NCBI GenBank assembly: GCA_025331445.1
Contig: JAIWNE010000068.1
Span: forward strand, 106,059 to 170,058
Length of the DNA: 64,000 bases
Direction of reading: 5' to 3'
DNA from: Blakeslea trispora
Lineage: Eukaryota > Mucoromycota > Mucoromycetes > Mucorales > Choanephoraceae
The notes under the pieces are model-generated. The model searched no databases. It saw only the letters and a list, made by a program, of their open reading frames with translations, and had not been told where the DNA came from. Both the position numbers and the translations under genes were made by a program. Below are positions 11,264 through 27,279 of the stretch, piece by piece. Every line of letters begins with the position of its first letter. Within the stretch, counting starts at the first letter, position 1.

Positions 11264-13102
11264 ATGTATTTTGAGTATGTACTTTCTGCTCTTGTATGCC
11301 TAATCAAGGTGGTAGAGCCTAAACTTTTAGAGACAAATGTTATTATTTTGGGTGCAGGAGCATCAGGCATTTCTGCTGCTCAGACATTAGACAAAAAAGG
11401 CATCCATGATTTCCTGATTGTGGATGCTCAAGGTTTTGTTGGAGGTGAGACATGTTTAGTCAAACATTGTTGTTGGTAAAGGGGTAACCTGATTTTGTTA
11501 GGTCGTGTTCAACATTTGCCTTTTGGACAGAACATTGTTGAAATAGGTGCAAATTGGGCAAGTGTATAAAAAAGACAAGAAGAAAAACGTTGGATCTGAT
11601 TGTTTGCTCAGATATACGGAAAAGGAAAAAACCCCATTCATGCACTTGCTGTGCGCCATGGACTACAAACAACTCCAAATGATAAAAACAACCTGGCCTA
11701 TTTCGATGACAATGGCTTCTTGACCAATCAAGATGAGGGAACAAAAGTAAGTCGATCATTCGATTTAGTAAAGTCGAAACTAGTTGACTACGCAGGTAAG
11801 CAAGCATCAAATTTGTTGTTAAAGCAATCTAAAATAAAAATTTCAAGAGGAGCGCATGAAACGCAATCAGGTGGATCTATCAAGTCGGTCTGCTCTCAGC
11901 CTTATTGGTTGGCAACCTGACAGTCCATTAAAGGCAGCAGTCGAGTATTTTAATATCGATTGGGAATTTTCAGAGCCAGCCGAGATGTGTTCATTGGATT
12001 ATGCTACTGGTACAGCAGATGCTGTTGATGGTTCTTACCCACTTGGAAATGACTTTGTTGTAGACAAAAGGTATTTCATGTTGATCTTTTTTTTTTCTGT
12101 ATGGTCTCTCATTTCTCTCTCTGACATGAAGAGGATTTAATCATATCCTACAGCAAGAGTCAAAGATGTTTTTAACAGAAAATGACAATCGCCTGATGTT
12201 AAATACGACAGTGACAAAAGTCATTTACCATGATCATGGTGTAACAGTTCATACCTTAAATGGAGACGTCATTGTAGCCAAATATGCTATATGCACATTT
12301 TCGTAACTATAGCAAACAAAACAAGGGTAAGGAGATGATGGGCTTAACTCTTTTTCTCTAGTTTAGGTGTACTGCAAGGTAATTCTGTCCAGTTTGAACC
12401 TGTGTTTCCCGAATGGAAAAGGGAATCTCTATTGAGCTTTCACATGACAACCTATACCAAGATATTTCTGAGATTTGAGCAAAAGTTTTGGGATGATTGG
12501 CAGGTAATGCTTATTTGTTTGTGATCTAAAAAAAAAGACAATATGAACATAAAAAAAGTTTATAGTTTGCCTTGTATGCCAGTAACGTGACACGGCATGG
12601 TGGACATTATACGGTTTGGCAAAACTTGAATGCACCTGGTTATCTCTTTAGAGCGAGTGATAACATCTTGATGGTTACCACAACAGATAAAGAATCACAG
12701 AGAATTGAGCGTATGGCTAACACACAAGTGCAAAAGGAAATCATGTCTGTCCTTCGACGCATGTTTCCTTCTAAAGTGATAGAAAAGCCGATAGACATAC
12801 TTATTCCAAGGTGGTCTCAGAACCCTTTGTTTGGTGGTTCTTATTCAAACTGGCCTATTGGCGCATCTAAAAGACATCACATCAATATGAAGGCTCCTCT
12901 TAATAACAGATTATGGTTTGCAGGTGAAGCCATGTCGGCTGATTACTATGGTTACTTACATGGTGCATGGATAGAGGGACAGTCGGTAGCTAAGAGCATT
13001 TCAGAATGCCTGATAAAGCATCGCTGCCCTGTTTATGAGCAACATGAATATGTAACTGGGTGTGACACTGAAAGTAAACCAAGATTTTTTAGACAATCAT
13101 AG
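11264..13102 (+). CDS. FAD-dependent polyamine/amine oxidase
   Basis: I infer seven exons: 11264-11444, 11502-11557, 11612-11795, 11848-12070, 12132-12302, 12362-12503 and 12566-13102. They sum to 1,494 nt, exactly 498 codons. The N-terminus has a hydrophobic segment followed by the Rossmann dinucleotide motif VIILGAGASGISAAQTL and an FVGGR turn. Family landmarks follow: GANWIYGKGKNPIHAL, SALSLIGWQPDSPLKAAVEYF and the C-terminal FAD-contact block LWFAGEAMSADYYGYLHGA. Polyamine oxidases convert spermine or spermidine with release of hydrogen peroxide. The short N-terminal hydrophobic stretch (MYFEYVLSALVCLIKVV) could be a signal peptide, so secretion is possible. Intron 2 only keeps the frame if it uses a GC donor (see findings). 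The substrate cannot be decided from sequence. Confidence 0.85.
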
Positions 13103-13289
13103 AATCAAGGACACACATGCACATCTTTATAATAAAAAAACGATTGGTTTTGATTGTTCAAACCAAAGAGAAAGCATGTATTGTTTAATTCAGTTTAGAG
13201 ATAAATGTATGCTTTTTTGATTCAAAAAAAAAACACTAGTTAAAATAGAGGTATGAGGGAATCCTTTTTTTTTTTTATTGTTTTATTTT

Positions 13290-16381
<3,092 letters not shown>

Positions 16382-17102
16382 TTTTTTTTGTAAGAAAAAG
16401 AAGAAGAAGAAATGAAATAAAAAGTTACAGGAACAAAAAAAAAAAAAATCGAGAAAACATGTGCTTATTTTTTTTTTTTATTGTTTGACAAAGCAAATTT
16501 GCACTAAAAAAAAAAGAAAGCAGAATCTAGCTATGAAAGACATAAACAGACTACAGCAGCCTTTTTTCTCTTTCTTACTGAGTCATTGTGTATGGTTTTT
16601 TTTTTCTGTTTGAAATGATGATGTTGTCAATAAACATGTGATTTAGAGCAAAAAGAAAATCCAAGCATCATCCTTGGTCTAAAGCAGCCTTAAATACCAC
16701 ACTTCTTTATAGTCACTTTTTTATAAGGCTTCCACTATGATTATGTGTAGTGCCAAGTCATTATTAAGTGATAGAAAACACATGCTGACTAGCAACAACT
16801 TCTTTTCGTACCCTTAAAGCTATTGCTTCAGGTGAAAGCAGTCAATTTATCTTTCCTGACCCAACTCATTTATTGAAAAAAAAAAAAGTACATGAATCAA
16901 GTGAAATAAGTCACTACCATACATGATATATGCTGTAACTATCTAACCCTGACATCTTCATTAATAATAAAAAAAAGAGGGGGAGGGGTGTTGAATACTT
17001 GTACAGTGTCGCTTGAACAAGGGATTTTTCAAAAAAAAAAAAAAATACATAATCAAAGTGATTTCAAAGGCGGGTAGGTCGAATAGAACCACAACGAATA
17101 AA
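16382..17102. other. Kinesin promoter region, no gene seen
   Basis: About 720 bases of AT-rich sequence with several A/T homopolymers and a GGGGGAGGGG tract near 16,980. It separates the kinesin start from the end of the exporter gene. I see no coding frame or RNA. Confidence 0.45.
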
Positions 17103-20100
17103 TTAAGATGAATGAGCATGCATGCCTACTACAGCCTGTTGTTCTTCATCAAACAAGAGATTCCATTGGTCAGGAGGAACAAGTGAACCAAACAGACTTG
17201 TCATGTTTTCACCCAACTAAACAAAGGTCAGTCAGTCAAGTAAGTACCTTTCTTTCTCTTTTGGCTTACCTTGTCTAATTCCCGAATAATATCTTCCATT
17301 AAAGTGACATAGGCATAATAAAACATATACACATCATTTTTCTCTAGTAACTTTTCAGACTTCGCAATAGGCATCTCAAACAGCTGTTGCAACAAAGCCT
17401 TCCAAGCTTTTCTGGCTGGTGGGAAATAAGGAGGCATAGGCGTCTTGAGGCGTAAAGCCGAAGCCAACAGATAGAAATACAGCAGAACATTACCTACCAT
17501 CTCCTTACGCTCAGAAGCAACTGGTATCATAAAGTCATGTTCTACCTTATTCTGCCATGTATCCTTTAACATAACAGTTCGCATGGACAAGAATCGGTCC
17601 ACAATGTTTTGACATGACGTCAACATGGTACGATAGGTATCGATTGGAAATGGTCCCTTCAGTCTTGGCTCGTTGGGTGTCTGAGACAGAAGCGATTGCA
17701 AGTCCAACAGAGAGCGCTGCAACCCAAGCTCAAGATCCATAAACGATTGTGTTGCTAATCGACGCTGTGCTTCAAATGCAAGCAGCTGTGTTTCAGATGC
17801 ATTGGGTCCAACTTCCATGATGTTGATCGTGCGTTGCTGTAACTCTCTTTGTCCATTTGCTTGAGTGCGGTTTTTGACAGGATAATCAATGTAGATCGAT
17901 ACAAGTTTTTGATAGAGCCATGCTAATCGGAGTAAGAAATCAGAAAGCCCCTTTCTAAGTTCAACACGAGCCTCATAAGGCCAAACATAGGCAGTAGCAA
18001 TCAGACCAAACACAACGCCTACCAAGATGGCAAAACAACGTTGATTTGCCAACAGCCAGACCTCCACATCGTTTGTTTCGCGATCGTTGTATTTGTTCAG
18101 CATGACAAGGTTGTAAGCAAGCAAGGTAAACTGGCCAAATTTACCATGTTTGTTGTAAAGTATCAGGTAAAAGTTGGGAATCGAAAACAGCCAGGTCAGG
18201 ACAATAAGAACATACATGTTGCCGGGGAATAGCATGTAGAATATCATGGCCATATAACATCCGAGAGCAGTGGAAAAGATACGGTAAACAGCCACCAAGT
18301 TTGTTCCACCGACTGTTGGGGTCATGACTACCATCAGTGTAATCAATGCCCATTCCATACGATAGGTTCGAAACCAATCCTGACTGTAGCTAACAAAAGC
18401 AGGTGTAGCCAACAAGATAGCCGCTACCATAGCCTTGAAGGCATATCGGATCTTTTGCAACTTGAAGAGCGAAAACAAACGCCAGATACGGATAAAGAAC
18501 CGTCTCCATTTTGTCTTTGGTGTAGGTGTATGCAGTGTGTTCATTGTGTTGCGTTCGTTTGGCACAAAGGGAACAATACTCACGTGATGTTTGCGATGTT
18601 CTTCCTTCTTGTGTGGTTTATTCCAAAACTGTCTTAAAGAATTGACAATCCAAGACACAACATTTGTCTTTTTCTTGTTGTTCAATCTCTCTACAGATTC
18701 CACCAGCACAATTAGCTCACGTGCAAATTCTGTCATGTTGAACACAAAAAAGTAGACAAGGATCACTTCTTGACCTAGAGCTGGTCCGACACTTTGAGTC
18801 TCTGTAGATTTGGTATCTGATTTTGCTTGCACAGGATGAGCACGAGACTGGTAAAGTTTTCTTATGGCCTGTTTTTGAGCTGACTCAAACAGAGCAATGG
18901 CTTTTTCCAGATTTGTCTTCAAGAGACCGAGTGAAGGTGTGCGTTTGGAAGACTTGCCATTGATACGAGAAAGCCAACTAGAATTGGCTGAAGTAGAGAA
19001 ATGGTTTTGAAGATGATAGATTGTTTGTTTACAGGTATAAGCAAAGGACTTTAATGGAGGGCGGATGGTTTGGTAGAAATGAACCAGTGGAGTATCATTG
19101 GATTCTGAAGCATCTTCATTGACAATCGAATGGGAAGGCATAGGGTTTGTGTAGGAAGTAGAAGGCAGGTTATGGCGGCTTGGAAAATCTTCAAAGGCAT
19201 CGTCAGAACGGCTCATGAACGTCTTTTGTCTTCGCATTTCATCTTGAAGCTTTCTACGACGATAGCCTGCGCGCACATTCCAACCAGAATGATAATGATC
19301 GTTTCCATCTAAAGCAGAGGGAGGTACATAGGACTGAGATAGTTTGTTGGATGTGTTATTGAATCGACCTGGATTGATCTTGAAGATGCCTGTAGAAGCA
19401 GACTTCAAATTAGACGATTCAAACTGCTGTTGTCGCTTGTTCTTCTTTTTATTTCTTGCCATCTCCTTGTACTGCTTTGTTGCTTCACTGCCCATGATTT
19501 CAAACTGTATGCCACAACTGCTTCTCAGTCCTCCCATATGTTGAGCAAGTCTTTGCATACTTTTGATGACTGCATCGTATTCAGCACTTCTACCTCTGAC
19601 CTCGCTATTCCAGAAAGTCTCTAACTTGGCTTCCTTTAGGGATTTCTGAAGTGCTGTGAAGCTTGCTTGATGCGATTGGATGGCTGTCTGTAACGTACGA
19701 TTGGCCTTGAATTCTGGAAGATCGTCATCTAGCAAAAATGTCTTGACCAACAGTTTCAACAACACACGGTAAGAGTTCAGAGTAGAATCCACATCCTTCT
19801 TGAGCTTCTTTGCAGCAGACACAGGCCAGAAGATGACACAACAAGCAACTGTGATGAGTGTGCCTGTGGCTACGGCCGTTGTGATCTGCTCAATTCGTGT
19901 CGTATCAAAGTCGCCACGATTTACCGAACCCTCACGAACAACAATGATAAAGATGATAATGAAGCACAGACTAGAGGCAGTAGCTACAGGTGGCTTATTC
20001 CAATGCGCCTTTAAGAAGGCAACAATAAAAGTGGAACCGGCCAACCAAAAGAGTAATGAAAAAAGATAGGCCACTAAAAAGTAATCTTGATCTATAAAAT

Positions 20101-20976
20101 AATCTGTTGTAAACATGGATCCCAAGCAAATACAGACAGCAAACAGTACGTAGCCCCAGCCATAAGCAGCGGCCTCTACCATGCCACCTAACGTTTTTGC
20201 TGGGTTAAAGAAGACAGTGGCAGTAGCCACAAGATGGCTTGAGGTATGGTTGTATCCAATCAATCCATTCAAGTAAGGCACAAAAGTAAATAAGGAACCA
20301 AGACAGTAAGCAAAGCTACATTTTAGAACAAGTCGTTGCTGAGGTGTTAATGTACTGGCGTCATAGAGACTTTTGAAAAAGGTTTTCATGCGGCTTTGCC
20401 AATTGCTAAACTGATGATCATCTTCTATCGCTGTCTGTTGCTTACGCTTGCTAGTGGTCTGTTGAATAGGAAAGAAGGGTTCATCCGAGTCACTTCCATC
20501 TGCGTCAGAGCTTTCTGAGGAGTCTGGATCGGATATGGAATGATAGTTGTTATCTTTGTGCGACTTGAGTAAAGGTGTTTTGTCATTACTGCTTTCATCT
20601 TCGGAGCTTGCATCATTTTGTAAACATGAAACGAAATTAATTTACAACTTATTTCTTGCTTTGGGTTGACTCCTTACCCTTCTTCCTCTTCAGCCTGTTC
20701 TTCTGGCATGTATTCGGGTAAAGTTGAGAGAGAGACTGTTCTCTTCTGAGTCGTTCCGTCATCCAAAATAACCTCGATTTCACTCATGCTTGAAGGGGAT
20801 CTTCCTAATTCAAGATAGCGTTGTCGTTCTTGCATGATGTTATCAAGTGATTGGGTTCTTTCTATAAAGAAAGATTGTGGTGAAGTTGAGAGCTCATATA
20901 AGCCTGTATCCGAAGAACAAGCCCCTAAGTGGGTCGCAGCATTATGTGGAAGTCGCTTTGAAGAATCTTCGTCCAT
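17103..20976 (-). CDS. FUSC / aromatic-acid-exporter-like membrane protein (about 1,200 aa)
   Basis: There are three exons. Exon 1 starts MDEDSSKRLPHNAATH (ATG 20976) and ends in an acidic tract at a GTAAGG donor. Exon 2 carries most of the protein (SEDESSNDKTPLL through ELDK). Exon 3 (LGENMTSLFGSLVPPDQ) stops at 17103, beyond the apparent stop at 17228. The architecture is two blocks of about five to six membrane helices each (around residues 145-330 and 800-930), separated by a large cytosolic region. This is typical of the fusaric-acid-resistance/ArAE and Bre4-like family (DUF2421). The motif YVWPYEARVELRKGLSDFL after the second block fits the family's conserved post-membrane segment. Members are proposed organic-acid or drug exporters; the substrate is unknown. 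The acidic Ser-rich N-terminus may be phosphorylated (inference). Confidence 0.8.
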
Positions 20977-21491
20977 AAAGAAGTTGAAGAAAAGCTTAAA
21001 AAAAGAATCAAAAAGAAAAAAAAAATTGAATAAAGACAATGATCGGCTTCTTAAAGATGAGGCGGAAATTTAATTTTCATGTTTGGATTCCCTCCTAAAG
21101 AACAATCTTCATTCTTCTCGGTAACAGAATGTCGTTTGGGCCAACTCCTATGCTCTCCGCTCCAAGGCTGTAAACTGAATGCTGATGATGGTATAAGGCT
21201 TTAAAGTAATACACATTTCATTGGATAGCATTTTTGAGGGTATAACTAAAGTGAGACAAAAAAAAAAAGGACTGAATAACAAACATCCTGCTGAATTGTC
21301 TATGATTACGACTTCAAGTACAATAGAGTCACTTTATTACGTAAGCAAAGGAAGGTGATACTTCGGTATTTGAGCCGGCATTTTTTTTTCTATTTTTTTT
21401 TTGGTTTTTTTTTGGTTTTTTTTTGGTTTTTTTTTTGGTTTTTTTTTTTGGTTTTTTTTTTTCTCATTTTTGAATAGTTGTTTCTTTTGAC
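20977..21491. promoter_or_regulatory. Divergent promoter between the exporter and the Vma22-like gene
   Basis: About 515 bases with no coding frame that I accept. It contains the T-tract/GG minisatellite listed separately, which sits only about 30 bases before the Vma22-like start codon. Confidence 0.45.
21392..21462 (+). repeat. Minisatellite of T8-T11 runs separated by GG
   Basis: Five GG dinucleotides interrupt runs of 8 to 11 thymines. On the complementary strand this reads as A-runs with CC. It ends about 30 bases upstream of the ATG at 21492, so it lies in the promoter or 5' UTR. Confidence 0.9.
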
Positions 21492-22253
21492 ATGAGCACC
21501 TACGAATCAGTTTGTAAAGAACTCGATGCACTTACAGTATCTTATTTTGACAAGTTGAGTGAATATAACCAACAATGGACTAAAGCAGGGGAGTCTTTGC
21601 AAAAAGTAAGACACACCAAGATAAAAAGCAGTAGATAGAAAGAACCTAAAAATAAATAAAAAGGGCTTTGTTGACTTGGCACACGCAAAATACACAATGG
21701 GTCCTCGCACTATTTCTCAGTTCTCGTACGATGAACGCATGAAAGCACTCTTGCAGGTGTAAGCGTCTTTTATGCCAAAGACTCGCAGCACGTTGATATA
21801 ATTGGTTATATAGAGAAATAGACGATCAAGATATCATCACTAAAAAGACTTTGGATGTACCAGAAGAGATCCTATCAGAGAAAGAAGGTCTCAAGAAACG
21901 CCATAAAGAGTCAGAAAATAAAGAGTTGGATGAAAAGGAGGCACTGAAATCAGAGGATACAAAGAAAAACAAGAAAAAAAGAAACAGTGATCCTCTCTAT
22001 TGGTTTGGCCTGTTTGTCTCTCCTTCCTTGCGCCAATCACAAGGGCATTTTAAACTAGGTAAAGTAAGCATATACTGACTTTAGCTTTGTTACTCACATT
22101 TGTCTTTTATCACGAAAAAAAAAAGCATCTGAACTACTGATATCTCAAGTGAATCGAGTACATGAGTTACAACAGATGGAAAGGCGCTATCAAGATCTTC
22201 AGCAAGAAAAGAACACGCTTCAACTGGAAAAGATGTCACTAAAAGAAGAATAA
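21492..22253 (+). CDS. VMA22: Vma22/CCDC115-like V-ATPase assembly factor
   Basis: There are four exons with short introns. The N-terminus is a helix (MSTYESVCKELDALTVSYFD). The middle is highly charged and Lys/Glu-rich. It is followed by DPLYWFGLFVSPSLRQSQGHF, which matches the conserved NPLRWFG-x-PPSLRQAQ block of CCDC115/Vma22. The C-terminus is a coiled coil (HELQQMERRYQDLQQEKNTLQLEKMSLKEE). Vma22 works with Vma12/Vma21 in the ER to assemble the V0 sector of the vacuolar ATPase. The length, about 190 residues, fits the family. The donor after LLQ could be GTGTAA or the better GTAAGC two bases later; the second preserves the frame. A vacuolar amino-acid transporter lies two genes away, which is suggestive only. 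Confidence 0.75.
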
Positions 22254-22400
22254 CAAATGTATTTATTAAAAAAAGAGTATATATATACATAAACATATAA
22301 AAGTGGTTATAGAAAAAAGAGTCAAAGTATGTATATGTAAGGTAGTTTTGAGCGTGTGTGTACATATATATATATATGGAAATGATGTAAAAAAAGACAC

Positions 22401-22725
22401 TCAAGATGCCTGTTCCGATGAACGCAAAGATTCAAATGTTTCAGAATCAACAAGGTGGAGCTTGCTTCCGTAATAGCGAGAATGGGTATTGGCTTCTACT
22501 TCTTCACGAGCAATAGCTTGAACATCAGGTAGTTCATCACCTAAAACACCCCAGTTTGCAGCGCCAGCGCCCATTTTCTTAATACCATAACGTGCTTCAG
22601 TTTGGCCATTTCTAAAATAGACACAGTTAAGCCATGCATGTTGCTCGTTACACACACACAACTGTTTACCTTGCTAAATGTTTGTCATGGCGGTAAGAGT
22701 AAAGTGAGTCCTTGCTTCGAGTCAT
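22401..22725 (-). CDS. Stf2/Tma10-like small stress protein
   Basis: Two exons encode about 87 residues. ATG 22725 gives MTRSKDSLYSYRHDKHLA; a GTAAAC...TTTTAG intron follows; exon 2 begins NGQTEARYGIKKMGAGAANWG. The KK-x-GAG-x-x-NWG-x-x-GDE block is the signature of the yeast Stf2/Tma10 family, related to the hyaluronan/mRNA-binding motif. In yeast these proteins associate with ATP synthase or ribosomes and rise under desiccation and stress. A TATA-like TATAAATA lies about 55 bases upstream of the ATG on the minus strand. The 3' end converges on the Vma22-like gene with about 150 bases between. Function here is by family only. Confidence 0.7.
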
Positions 22726-23996
22726 ATTGTTGGTGAGAAGAAAAGGAAGAGAAAACAAAATAGAGTTTTGCCAGCTACTTATTTATAGGTGGTATCCATG
22801 GGAAAAAAAACAAGCTTTAATATGTTTGTTCTATTGCATGATGATAGTCCTAGTTGACACATTCAATATGAACCTATCAATTTGATGCCATCATTTATGC
22901 AAACCTTAAAATTGATAATAACGTGTGCATTGAATTTCAAGTTTAACTCGAATAAGCAATGCTTGAGGTCAGGTGAGGCTGTTCTGATTGGTTCGTAAAA
23001 TTAATAAAAGAGCGCTTATTTTCTATCAGAAAAAGAGAGAGGAACCTCAAACAGAAAGCTAATTTATCTTAAGCAACATTCAATCTGTTTGTTTTTCATT
23101 GGCTATTTGATTTAATTTGCACTTTTAAAATAGTAACTCGTTGCTAGGTAACCACTTCATTACCTCAACACCAATTATGTTTAAGCATTCATTTTATTTT
23201 ACCAAACGAGCACATAGTCTATTTTAGATGAAATTGCCCCGGGGACAGATTGAAATGAATGGAGAAGATAAAGCAACAGCTTGCAAGAGACACTTTTGAA
23301 ACAATTAGGAAATCATCAAGAAGGGCGTCTGTTATTCCTGATGAGATCGACTCGACTATTTCTAATGTAAAGAAAGATATCAAGGCAAATTCAGTTAGAC
23401 TTGGTTTCTTTTGGCAGCCACTCCAGAAACTACAATCAGTGTCAATCACAACAGCACAAAAGCAATCGCTTTTTTCCTTGAAATAAAAAAAGTTTAAGTA
23501 ATGATAAGGATTCGGTAGCTTTTTCTTGTCAATCAATTCTTATTTTGCCCTTAATACCACCTCTGCTGTCATTTTAATTATCGGACACAACTTTTGTTGT
23601 CAACCTTCAAGTAACGTATACCACAAATGATGCTCAAGGCGTATTTTGAAAGAAAAAAACAACGCGTGATTGAAATCTGCTTGGAGATTTATGTAACAAC
23701 CTTTGGGAGACTAGTTCTCTACTATAGATTTGTTTTTGTCATGCCATCACCAAAATATTCCGAACAAGAAGGCAGAGGATTACTTTTACCCAAGAATACG
23801 CCCTAAAAGCAAAGCTTAATTAACGTATGATTTTTTCCCCCGATTTTGCCCTGATATTTGATGCTCAAAATATTTCAAAAATAAGGTTATCTTTCTGTTT
23901 ATTCATTGGCATGAAGCACATTTCTTTTTCAATAGATCATAGCAATGAGCTACAGGCCATCTATCCAAGTAAAGCAGAAAGTGATTTCTTCTACAT
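22726..23996. other. Intergenic, 1.3 kb, possible small orphan frame at 23,259-23,486
   Basis: It is mostly AT-rich. A 75-codon plus-strand frame (MEKIKQQLARDTFETIRKSSRRASVIP...) has a protein-like composition, but no homology I recognise and no clear promoter. An overlapping minus-strand frame is equally long. I do not call either as a gene. Confidence 0.35.
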
Positions 23997-25944
23997 TTAG
24001 TTTCTGATGGAACAGTAAGGTGGTAGCAGAAAGCTGCTTGCTTCTGGCCTTATAAACGATACAATTGTCACATATAATGTCAAAATCAGAATACCAATGC
24101 CAATCAGACATAAGCCTAAATCACCTATTTTCTCGAGTCTATTGTTGGCTACTTTATAGTGCAGCATGCCTTTAAACAAGTAAACATCAGAAAGAGCTAC
24201 AGAATATTCAGATATCATCAAATTTACCTGGAAAAATAAAACACAAAGGTACACAAGCAAGAGATCCCACTAAGCCAAAACAAAAAGTTTATGTTAGCAG
24301 GCTTTTGAGAATTTAGTTTTGACCTACCCAAGGACACAAAGATATCTAAATTATCTCCACCCACCACAAAAGCGATGAGAGCACAGAAAGCGATAAGACA
24401 TAATCGAAATACATTCTTTATCCACTTGATACGAATACTTTCACTTCCTGAGAGACGTTTTCGAAATAATGCACTTTCCAAGATTTTGGTTGCTGGAAAT
24501 AGTTGTAAGGGAGCACTAATTTAGAGTATTAGATTGTTTTTGCTAAAGAAGAAAGAAAAAGTAGTAGCAATCAGAAATCTAGTTTACGTTAAAACGATGG
24601 CAATTGAATACAGTAGTTGAACTGAGATAGTCAGCCCATGATCTGGAGGAAAATTGTATACTACAGCGGCTTGAATGTGGCTACCATAAGCTAAATAGGC
24701 TACAGCACCTATGATAACGTAAATGACACAGACTACAGATACACCAACAAAGACCACAAAAGGAAATCGTTCGGGCTGCTCCATTGATTCGACAATAGGG
24801 ATTACTTTAAAATTAAAAACAGGCCTTTTTTTTCAGTCTATAACAAGCCTATTCATCTCAAAACAACTTACCAAGACCAATGCCTTCAAATGAAAATACA
24901 GCAGTACCGACAGTCAATATAAAATGATTTGGATTTGCCATCTTGACTTCAGGGCCAATACCAAACGTTATCAACTGTTTTGAGGAAAAATAAATACAGC
25001 ATACAAGACCAAAGAGGATAAACAAATCAGCAATAATAGCTGTAAATGACAATCGTGCAATATGTCGAATCAGCACAAGTGGTGCAATGGCTATCAAGGG
25101 AAACCACATGTAATACTTTTGTTCAATATGAACAGTGCAATGAGATAGTACATCAACTATATTGGCCAAATTGCCCGCAATAAAGACAAAATAAGAACAC
25201 ACGAATCCCATCTGAGAGAGTGCTATAAAGAATAATATGGTATATCGTGTAGCTTTTCCATAAAGCACCTGACCTATATCGCCATACGAACCACCAACCA
25301 GCATCTGCGTCTTGACTAGCTGTAGATAGGCAAAAAGACAGATGATAGCAATTATAATCATTAGAAAGATTGATAGTAAAAGTCCAGCATGATCGAATCT
25401 AATCTTGAAAAAAATGTCACTATTATTCACATGGAACATCTCTTCAAACCTCTCCCCCTTACGCTTTTGGTAGAAACAAGACACCTGAACCTATAAAGGC
25501 TTTCAAGAACATAAACATGGCTTTTCCTACTGATGCTTTCGGTGCTTCAGCACCTTCCTCATCATCACTGATGCTGCTTTTGTAGTCACTATTCAAGCTC
25601 TTTGTCACCATCTTGTTGGTCGCTGTCTCTCCATCCGTTTCCCTTTTTCCAGCCTCAAATGAAGGTGCTCTACTTGTCTTGTTGGATCGGTGGTGAGTAA
25701 AGTTTTCTCCTGCGAAATGAGAATAGAGCGATATAGATGAGACTGATCGGGCAAAGGATTTTCGAGGATTGTGATCATGCGTAGAATGACGTTTATTGAT
25801 GCCTTCATTTTGTGATTTACTGGTATGATGAGTGCCTAACTGTGGCATGCCGGATTGCAACTCTCTTGACGTATCAAATGAATAGGAACGAATCATTGTA
25901 TTGGGTGGTTCATCAAACCTAATGTTGGCCGATGTCTTTTCCAT
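23997..25944 (-). CDS. Vacuolar amino-acid transporter (AAAP family, Avt3/Avt4-like)
   Basis: A Ser-rich cytosolic N-terminus of about 140 residues precedes the first helix (KAMFMFLKAFIGSGVLFLPKAF). The KAF-x-GSGVLFLPKAF form is typical of Avt3/4-type exporters. Eleven or so helices follow over several exons. After GIG the chain continues with IPIVESMEQPERFPFVVFVG, a conserved AAAP block, then VGSLACVPLCFIFPG and a last helix ending SIRN at 23997. The first intron uses the acceptor GATTAG so that PKA joins FDHAGLLLS. Yeast Avt3/4 export neutral amino acids from the vacuole. Localisation and substrate are inferred from family. Confidence 0.85.
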
Positions 25945-27279
25945 TTTTCAATATAATAATACAAGACAAAGAAAAATCACAAATAAAATTCAGAAAGAAA
26001 GGATAATTGTGATCGAATGAATAGAAAATCTCTTTGTTTATTTGTTTAGTAACCGGAGGGGCTAGAAGGTCTACAAATTTATTATGTTTTTTCTAAATTC
26101 ACGCTAGACTCTGTATATATCATACAAGACTGGATATCGGCAAATTACTCTTCAAACAAACCTCACCTAGTTTTTTCCACCTCTGTCTCTGCCTTTTGGA
26201 AAATCGAAACAAGATATCGCTTTATCGTCTCTAGAATAATAAAAGCTGCTTGCATAGAGGGATGTATGCTATATTGTTATTATGGAAAATAGATATGCAT
26301 AATTTATGTACATGATAGAAAAGACATTCTTTTGTCCTTAAACCTAAAATCGGAACGGCCAAAGTCAATCGTTCACTAGATAGAGCTTCTTTTATAACCT
26401 CCATTCTCTTTACCAAGTTGCTATTCCTGCATGGCACTAAAGCAATGCACTTTTGATTTTTGCAGTAAACCCATTGATCATAAAATGATGCAGAACAATT
26501 GAGTACAGTGCTTCTAGTCTCAGTTGAAAACATTGAAATTTGAAACTCAATTGATCAGACCATGAAAGCTATTTTGTTTCTTCTAACGCGTCAACATGAA
26601 ACAATTTCTTGCGGCATCATTTCGATAACAGGCGTATATAAGTTTCTCTTGCTTGTAATGAATAAGAAAAAGTCTTTCTATCACAACGACGGAAAAGGGA
26701 AACGGGTTTGACGAGGCGATTGTATACCACGAAGCCCCTTTCGCTCCGCTTAAAACCAATCATGGATCTCAAGAAGTTTGCAAAGAGTAACTCTGTACCT
26801 GTGGTCAAGAAGCCTGATGTAGACATGGTCAAATTTGGACTCAAGAATGAAAGGGCTAATGAGTACAACACGTAATCGTCCAGACACTAAAAAGTGTATT
26901 CTTCTCTTCCTTGAAAGAGAAGGTTAGGAAGCCTAAAAAAGGTGCTGTCTCTGCGAACCTAAGATCAAATCAGGTAACAAATGGTGTATCGCTGAAAGCC
27001 TGTATCTTGAAGACATTGTATCCAAGATCAGACAAGAATAACAAAGAGAAGAGTGAGTATGGCATTTATTTAACCTGTCTTTGCAATTTTCTACGTTTAA
27101 CATAGGGACCGCCAAAAAAAAAATTCTATCGAACAAAATATTTCTATAGTTGGATACTATTATGCGCCAATAGAAATGTACTTTCAAATAAATTATTGAT
27201 GGTTATACTAACCGACTGGTATAGATCAGAGAGTTTGAAGATACTATGACGGTAGTACGCAATAAACAAAAACGGTAGT
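25945..27279. other. Transporter promoter plus unidentified relic-like sequence
   Basis: The first 300 bases should be the AVT-like promoter. Around 26,680-26,880 there is a stretch of higher GC with short protein-like frames on both strands (for example DLKKFAKSNSVPVVKKPDVD, plus strand, and GFVVYNRLVKPVSLFRRC, minus strand), all broken. It resembles decayed mobile-element coding sequence but I cannot name it. Confidence 0.35.
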
